Below are positions 6,787 through 10,403 of a stretch of DNA of 10,403 nt, one piece after another. Both the position numbers and the translations under genes were made by a program. Positions within the stretch are counted from its first letter, which is position 1, and each line of letters opens with the position of its first letter. The DNA comes from an uncultured Gemella sp. (GTDB taxonomy: Bacteria; Bacillota; Bacilli; Staphylococcales; Gemellaceae). The notes beneath the pieces are model-generated. The model was given only the letters and a program-made list of their open reading frames with translations, was not told where the DNA came from and made no database searches. The stretch spans positions 1-10,403 of the forward strand of contig CALHQV010000362.1 of the NCBI GenBank assembly GCA_938038035.1. Direction: 5' to 3'.

Positions 6787-6815
6787 TTCAAACAATAGGT
6801 GAATTTAATTATAAT
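6787..6815 (+). promoter_or_regulatory. Possible promoter of a small RNA
   Basis: TTCAAA (6787-6792) and a perfect TATAAT (6810-6815) are spaced by 17 bp. No reading frame follows; transcription would begin near 6822 and run into the terminator at 6920-6954. Confidence 0.4.
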
Positions 6816-6869
6816 GTTTAGGGGCTGAAAGCCATCCCTATAAGTGAATGTAAGTAAATTCTATCGATA

Positions 6870-6909
6870 CTAGTTCTTTGATTGTGATGTGAGACTTCTC
6901 TAACTAATT
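6870..6909. repeat. Decayed partial copy of the left end of the 138-bp element
   Basis: About 40 bases, beginning CTAGTTCTTTGATTGTGATG, match the left end of the element (from 6613) with roughly three quarters identity by eye and one single-base gap. The inner hairpins and right end are missing. Confidence 0.6.
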
Positions 6910-6919
6910 GGATATGAAA

Positions 6920-6954
6920 AATCCCACAAACTTATGCTTGTGGGATTGTTTTTT
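6920..6954. terminator. Bidirectional intrinsic terminator
   Basis: AATCCCACAA (6920-6929) pairs perfectly with TTGTGGGATT (6938-6947). On the plus strand TTTTTT (6949-6954) follows; on the minus strand a T run follows from the A tract at 6917-6921. It lies just after the stop codon of the minus-strand symporter and would also stop plus-strand transcription from upstream. Confidence 0.88.
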
Positions 6955-8152
6955 ATACATTTTGTTCTGCGTCTTTTTTGAAGAATAGTTTGTTTAGTTT
7001 ATCAACGATTGCTGATAAAGCTCCATCTCCAGAAATGTTACATGCAGTTCCAAAGCTATCTTGAGTGATGTATAATGCGATCATTAGAGATAACATGATT
7101 TCGTTGAATCCAAGAACTGATTGTAATAATCCAAGAGCTGCCATAACTCCTCCACCAGGAACACCAGGAGCAGCTACCATTGTTACTCCAAGTAGTAAGA
7201 TGAATTTAATCATTACTGCAGCTGATGGGAATGCAGCACCGTTTTGTAACCAGAATACTGCAGATGCACATGTAGTTAATGTGATTGTACTTCCTGATAA
7301 GTGGATAGTCGCAAATAATGGAATAGTGAAGTTTGCGATATTTTTATCAACACCCATTTTTTTAGTACTTCTTAGTGTTACTGGGATAGTAGCAGCCGAA
7401 GATTGAGTACCGATTGCAGTCATGTATGCTGGTAAGATGTTTACAAGCATCTTGAATGGGTTTCTAGCGTTAAGTGTTCCAGCTACGAAGTATTGGATAA
7501 TAATGATAATTACGTGCATAATAATGATAATTACGAATACCATAGCGAAGATTTTTAAAATCTTGAATACTTCACCAGAAGCTGTAATATTCATGAATAC
7601 ACCTAGGATGTAGAATGGAAGAAGTGGAATAATTACTGTAGCAAGTAATTTTTCAATAATTTCTCCGAAATCTGCGAATCCTTGTTTAAGTCCTTCTGAT
7701 TTAGTTGCTGAAATCCCGATTCCTAAGATGAATGAGATAATAAGCGCTGTAGTAACATCAAAAATCGGAGCCATTTTAAACTCGATGAAAGGTTTTAATA
7801 ATAAATCCTCTGGATTTTTGAATGATTGTAATGTAGCGTTAGCTAGTATACTTGGTAATACTGCTTGAGCTGATAGGAATGCGAATGTTCCTGCGATAAT
7901 TGTAGAAATATAAGCAACCCCTGTTGATAATCCAAGTAATTTACCAGCGTTGTTTGATACTTGGCTGATACCTGGTACGATAAATCCTACGATAATAAGT
8001 GGAATTGTGAATCCTAAGAATGCGCTGAAAATAGATGAGAATGTTACGAAAACTCTAATGATTGACGTTGGTAGAGTACTTCCTAAGATTATCCCTAATG
8101 TTACAGCGATAATAAGTTTTGCTATTAATGGAATTCTTTTATATAAACTCAT
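6953..8152 (-). CDS. Dicarboxylate/amino acid:cation symporter family protein (SDF/DAACS)
   Basis: This 399-residue membrane protein belongs to the glutamate-transporter fold family. The core elements are visible: the serine-rich hairpin 1 tip (TQSSAATIP, 249-257), the TM7 motif region (IHLSGSTITLTT, 283-294), the hairpin 2 tip (APGVPGGGVMAAL, 328-340) and TM8 (TQDSFGTACNISGDGA, 363-378). By alignment with the archaeal homolog GltPh, Asp365, Asn372 and Asp376 are kept. The arginine that binds the acidic side chain is Gly368, and the aspartate of NMDGT is Ser286. This suggests a neutral amino acid or other non-acidic substrate and altered sodium coupling, as in SstT-like members. The start is supported by AAAGGAGAT on the minus strand. 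It has its own promoter and terminator, so it is monocistronic. Confidence 0.9.
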   Translation of the reverse strand: MSLYKRIPLIAKLIIAVTLGIILGSTLPTSIIRVFVTFSSIFSAFLGFTIPLIIVGFIVPGISQVSNNAGKLLGLSTGVAYISTIIAGTFAFLSAQAVLPSILANATLQSFKNPEDLLLKPFIEFKMAPIFDVTTALIISFILGIGISATKSEGLKQGFADFGEIIEKLLATVIIPLLPFYILGVFMNITASGEVFKILKIFAMVFVIIIIMHVIIIIIQYFVAGTLNARNPFKMLVNILPAYMTAIGTQSSAATIPVTLRSTKKMGVDKNIANFTIPLFATIHLSGSTITLTTCASAVFWLQNGAAFPSAAVMIKFILLLGVTMVAAPGVPGGGVMAALGLLQSVLGFNEIMLSLMIALYITQDSFGTACNISGDGALSAIVDKLNKLFFKKDAEQNV

Positions 8153-8202
8153 TGTCCGATCTCCTTTTTTATTTATTGTATTTTTTAAAAAGACATGTGT
8201 AC

Positions 8203-8231
8203 ATTATACAAGAAAAATGTATATTTGTAAA
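8203..8231 (-). promoter_or_regulatory. Sigma-A promoter of the symporter gene
   Basis: On the minus strand TTTACA (8231-8226) and TATAAT (8208-8203) are spaced by exactly 17 bp. Transcription would start near 8196. An imperfect TGTA-N5-TACA repeat overlaps the -10 (about 8200-8212) and might bind a regulator. Confidence 0.75.
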
Positions 8232-8301
8232 GGGGTTGAAGCATATTTTTCGAATTATTTGAGAATTTTATAAATCTATATAGTAGAAATTCGGTTGAGC
8301 T

Positions 8302-8353
8302 AAACAAAAAAAAGCTTAAAACTTCAAATTATTATTGAGATTTTAAGCTTTTT
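8302..8353. terminator. Intrinsic terminator of rclA, bidirectional in form
   Basis: AAAAAGCTTAAAA (8309-8321) and TTTTAAGCTTTTT (8341-8353) form a perfect 13-bp stem. On the minus strand the T run continues through 8306, just after the rclA stop codon. Confidence 0.85.
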
Positions 8354-8360
8354 GCAGTTA

Positions 8361-9686
8361 TTAGATTAATTTGAATACATCATTTAAGTTCTCAGCCATT
8401 GTTGGGTGAGTGAAGATTTGATCTCTGATGTAAGTGTAAGGAATTTTGTTATCAATTGCCATTTTAATTAGGTTGATAATTTCTTCTGAGTTTTTACCGA
8501 ATAGAGTAGCTCCAAGAATTAAGTTAGTGTCTTTGTCTACAGTTACACGGAATAATCCACGTGGGTCTTGGTTAACAGCTCCTCTAGGCATGTTAGCAAC
8601 TGGTAAAGATGCTACTGCAACGTTAGGGTATGCTGCTTCAGCTTCTTCTTTGTGTAATCCAACGTGAGATAATGCTGGAGAGATGAATGTTGAGTAAGGT
8701 ACGTTTTTACGGTCAGCAGTTGTGTATTCTTTGTTACCGTGTAAGTATCCGTTAACTACTCTGAAGTCATCTAATGATACGTAAGTGAATTGTAATCCAC
8801 CGTTAACATCACCAACTGCGAATACATTTTCTACAGCTGTTTGACAGAATTCGTCAACTACGATTGTTCCGTTTGGACGTAATTCGATATCAGTGTTTTC
8901 TAATCCTAATCCTTCAGTGTTAGCACGACGTCCAGTTGCGTGTAGTACTGCTTCGAATTCTAGTGGACCATATTTTTCTGTATCAACAACTACAAGTTCT
9001 CCGTTGTTGCGGATTTCTTTTGTTGCAGTTCCTAGTTTGAACTCGATTCCTGCTTCTTCTAAGTATCCTTGAGCAAGTTCAGCGATATCTTTATCTTCTC
9101 TTCCTAAGATTCCAGGAGCGAAGTCGATTACTGTAACTTTAACTCCAAGACGAGCGTATAGGTTAGCGAATTCTAATCCGATGTTACCTCCACCGATAAT
9201 TCCTAGAGTTTTAGGAGCTTTTTCTAATTTTTGGAATTCAGTGCTATCGTAAACATTTTTAGAAGTTGTTAATCCTGGAATTGGTAATACATTGTTTTTA
9301 GCTCCAGTGTTAATTACTACGATTTCACCTTCAAGTTGTTTAGTTTCTCCATTAGCAGAAATTTCTACTACTTTGTTAGAAACGAATTTAGCGTGAGCTG
9401 TGTAAACATCAATGTTTGGACTGCTGTCTAACATAGCGAAGTTTTTAGCGTTAAGTTTAGATACAACAGCATCTCTTGTAGCTTTAGCTTCTGCGAAGTC
9501 TTTTTTGTTATCAGCAGCTACGATTAAAGTTTTAGTTGGGATACATCCAATATTGATACAAGTACCACCGTACATTGCACTGCTTTCTTCAACTACTGCT
9601 ACTTTTTTTCCTTCTTTAGCAAATGTTGCTGCTAAAGTTTTTCCGGCTTTACCGAATCCTACTACTAATAAATCATATTTAACCAT
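8361..9686 (-). CDS. rclA: RclA-type FAD-dependent pyridine nucleotide-disulfide oxidoreductase
   Basis: This 441-residue flavoprotein has the class I disulfide reductase layout: FAD-binding GFGKAG (10-15), redox pair CINIGC (Cys43, Cys48), NAD(P)H-binding GGGNIG (165-170), a second FAD motif with GD (292-293), and the C-terminal HPTMAE (427-432). It follows E. coli RclA, as I recall it, from end to end, including AMYGGTCINIGCIPTKTL, DRKNVPYS and the RDQIFTHP...LNDVF tail, so this is RclA rather than a dihydrolipoamide dehydrogenase. RclA protects against hypochlorous acid and reduces Cu(II); related streptococcal enzymes reduce hypothiocyanous acid. That role would suit an oral or mucosal bacterium. 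The start has AGAGGA on the minus strand. No RclR-like regulator gene is adjacent. Confidence 0.9.
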   Translation of the reverse strand: MVKYDLLVVGFGKAGKTLAATFAKEGKKVAVVEESSAMYGGTCINIGCIPTKTLIVAADNKKDFAEAKATRDAVVSKLNAKNFAMLDSSPNIDVYTAHAKFVSNKVVEISANGETKQLEGEIVVINTGAKNNVLPIPGLTTSKNVYDSTEFQKLEKAPKTLGIIGGGNIGLEFANLYARLGVKVTVIDFAPGILGREDKDIAELAQGYLEEAGIEFKLGTATKEIRNNGELVVVDTEKYGPLEFEAVLHATGRRANTEGLGLENTDIELRPNGTIVVDEFCQTAVENVFAVGDVNGGLQFTYVSLDDFRVVNGYLHGNKEYTTADRKNVPYSTFISPALSHVGLHKEEAEAAYPNVAVASLPVANMPRGAVNQDPRGLFRVTVDKDTNLILGATLFGKNSEEIINLIKMAIDNKIPYTYIRDQIFTHPTMAENLNDVFKLI

Positions 9687-9770
9687 AATTTGATTCCTCT
9701 TTTACTTTAAATTTTATTGTTTATTTTTTATATCTGTATAATAAATATAAATGAAAACTCTTTAGTTCAT

Positions 9771-9799
9771 ATTGTACTCCTACTCTTTTAAAATTTCAA
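9771..9799 (-). promoter_or_regulatory. rclA: Sigma-A promoter of rclA
   Basis: On the minus strand TTGAAA (9799-9794) and TACAAT (9776-9771) are spaced by exactly 17 bp. The transcript would start near 9764, leaving an untranslated leader of nearly 80 bases. Confidence 0.75.
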
Positions 9800-9803
9800 G
9801 TAC

Positions 9804-9817
9804 TTTGCCTACAAAGG
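9804..9817. promoter_or_regulatory. Inverted repeat next to the rclA -35 element
   Basis: CTTTG-CCTA-CAAAG is a perfect 5-bp inverted repeat four bases upstream of the rclA -35 hexamer, the usual place for an activator site. It does not match the CopY consensus I know. A role in oxidant-induced rclA expression is inference. Confidence 0.3.
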
Positions 9818-9913
9818 TAGACGTTTTTTCAAATTTTTTTTGATATAAGATTATATTATTGGTCGAATCGCTATAATATCAACGTTTTAAAGAAAAATTT
9901 TTCGGATATTATT

Positions 9914-9941
9914 TTGATATTACTTCTCATTATGGTATAAT
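9914..9941 (+). promoter_or_regulatory. Extended -10 promoter of the PhnA/YjdM gene
   Basis: TTGATA (9914-9919) and TATAAT (9936-9941) are spaced by 16 bp, and TGG directly before the -10 gives an extended -10 element. Transcription would start near 9948, about 30 bases before the ATG. Confidence 0.8.
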
Positions 9942-9979
9942 ATCTTTTGTACAAATATGAAATTTTATGGAGGAAAACA

Positions 9980-10315
9980 ATGACATTACCTAATTGTCCA
10001 GAATGTAAAAGTGAATATACTTATGAAGATGGAAATATGCTAGTATGTCCAATGTGTGCTTATGAATGGTCACCAGAAGATGCTAGTGGAGTAGAAGAGG
10101 AAAAAGTTTACCGCGATGCTAACGGAAATGTACTTCAAGATGGAGATACAGTTTCTGTAATTAAAGATTTAAAAGTTAAAGGTAGTTCTTCAACATTAAA
10201 ACAAGGAACTCGCGTTAAAAATATCAGATTAGTTGATGGAGATCATAACATCGATTGTAAAATTGATGGTTTCGGAGCTATGAAACTAAAATCTGAATTC
10301 GTTAAAAAAATATAA
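9980..10315 (+). CDS. yjdM: PhnA/YjdM family zinc-ribbon protein
   Basis: This 111-residue protein has an N-terminal zinc ribbon with CPEC (Cys6, Cys9) and CPMC (Cys23, Cys26), followed by the PhnA domain with conserved DANGN, IKDLKVKGSS and DGDHNIDCKIDGFG segments. Length and motifs match full-length PhnA/YjdM proteins. The family was named for alkylphosphonate use, but it is not a phosphonate-cleaving enzyme as such and its true role is unknown. The start was placed at ATG 9980, with GGAGG at 9969-9973 and conserved sequence beginning at MTLPNCPEC. A longer frame from TTG 9947 would start at or before the predicted transcript start and is unlikely. It is divergent from rclA, with which it shares a roughly 290-bp regulatory region. 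Confidence 0.9.
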   Translation: MTLPNCPECKSEYTYEDGNMLVCPMCAYEWSPEDASGVEEEKVYRDANGNVLQDGDTVSVIKDLKVKGSSSTLKQGTRVKNIRLVDGDHNIDCKIDGFGAMKLKSEFVKKI

Positions 10316-10320
10316 TACAA

Positions 10321-10357
10321 AAAGAGCTGACTCAATAGTTATGATTTCAGGCTCTTT
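10321..10357. terminator. Hairpin after the PhnA/YjdM gene
   Basis: AAAGAGC-TGA (10321-10330) pairs with TCAGGCTCTTT (10347-10357) with one bulge. The plus-strand side lacks a real T tract; the minus-strand side has TTTTTGTATT, so it may mainly end a convergent minus-strand gene beyond the window. The remaining bases to 10403 show nothing supportable. Confidence 0.55.
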
Positions 10358-10403
10358 GTCAAATTCGGGGCATGGAGAAAAATAGGAAATAAGATCTAGG
10401 CAG

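Larger units (their letters stand above)
6822..6954 (+). ncRNA. Candidate small RNA of about 130 bases
   Basis: The stretch from the predicted start near 6822 to the T tract at 6949-6954 has no reading frame with a ribosome binding site. It opens with a compact bulged hairpin (6819-6840: GGCT/AGCC around a GAA loop, closed by TAGG/CCTA), contains the decayed repeat copy, and ends in a strong intrinsic terminator. This is the layout of an sRNA gene, but the terminator also serves the convergent symporter gene, so it could simply be an intergenic region. Confidence 0.28.

Noticed and set aside
7065..7613. Plus-strand frames opposite the symporter gene
   Set aside because: They are antisense shadows of a well-supported membrane protein gene and lack ribosome binding sites and family features.
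8361..9686. Dihydrolipoamide dehydrogenase or mercuric reductase
   Set aside because: No pyruvate dehydrogenase genes or lipoyl domain are nearby, there is no mercuric C-terminal cysteine pair, and the signature segments match RclA.
9947..9979. N-terminal extension of the PhnA/YjdM protein from TTG 9947
   Set aside because: It would start at or before the predicted transcript start, has no ribosome binding site, and runs through the clear GGAGG of ATG 9980.

Overview
The window is AT-rich DNA of a low-GC Gram-positive (Firmicutes) bacterium. The signs are strong GGAGG-type ribosome binding sites, T-tract intrinsic terminators, lipobox lipoproteins and A/T-ending codons. The gene content fits a mucosal commensal close to Gemella, but that genus call is inference; no rRNA or phylogenetic marker is present. 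I see no phage, IS transposase, CRISPR array, tRNA or rRNA.

Layout. At 68-1873 and 2315-4114 (+) lie two tandem paralogous oligopeptide-binding lipoproteins (OppA type) without permease or ATPase genes. The 440-bp gap between them is not empty. It holds the terminator of the first gene, a near-consensus promoter, a 14-codon reading frame with a perfect ribosome binding site and two Trp codons, and a chain of mutually exclusive RNA helices ending in an intrinsic terminator just before the second oppA gene. I read this as a ribosome-mediated, tryptophan-sensing transcription attenuator controlling a peptide-uptake lipoprotein. It is the most interesting item in the window. A structured gene-free stretch (4115-4494) then leads to a DMT/EamA permease (4495-5388) and a membrane-anchored endonuclease/exonuclease/phosphatase protein (5480-6544), which may be co-transcribed.

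At 6592-6952 is a gene-free stretch with a 138-bp MITE-like element bounded by perfect 12-bp inverted repeats, a decayed partial copy of its left end, and a possible small RNA running into a bidirectional terminator. Two minus-strand genes follow, each with its own promoter and terminator: a dicarboxylate/amino acid:cation symporter (8152-6953) and an RclA-type flavoprotein disulfide reductase (9686-8361). Divergent from rclA is a PhnA/YjdM zinc-ribbon protein (9980-10315, +), and the window ends after a hairpin.

Together the genes suggest a fastidious organism that scavenges peptides and amino acids (two OppA lipoproteins, an SDF-family symporter, a DMT permease) and defends itself against host oxidants (RclA). 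The proposed attenuator would tie peptide capture to tryptophan shortage.
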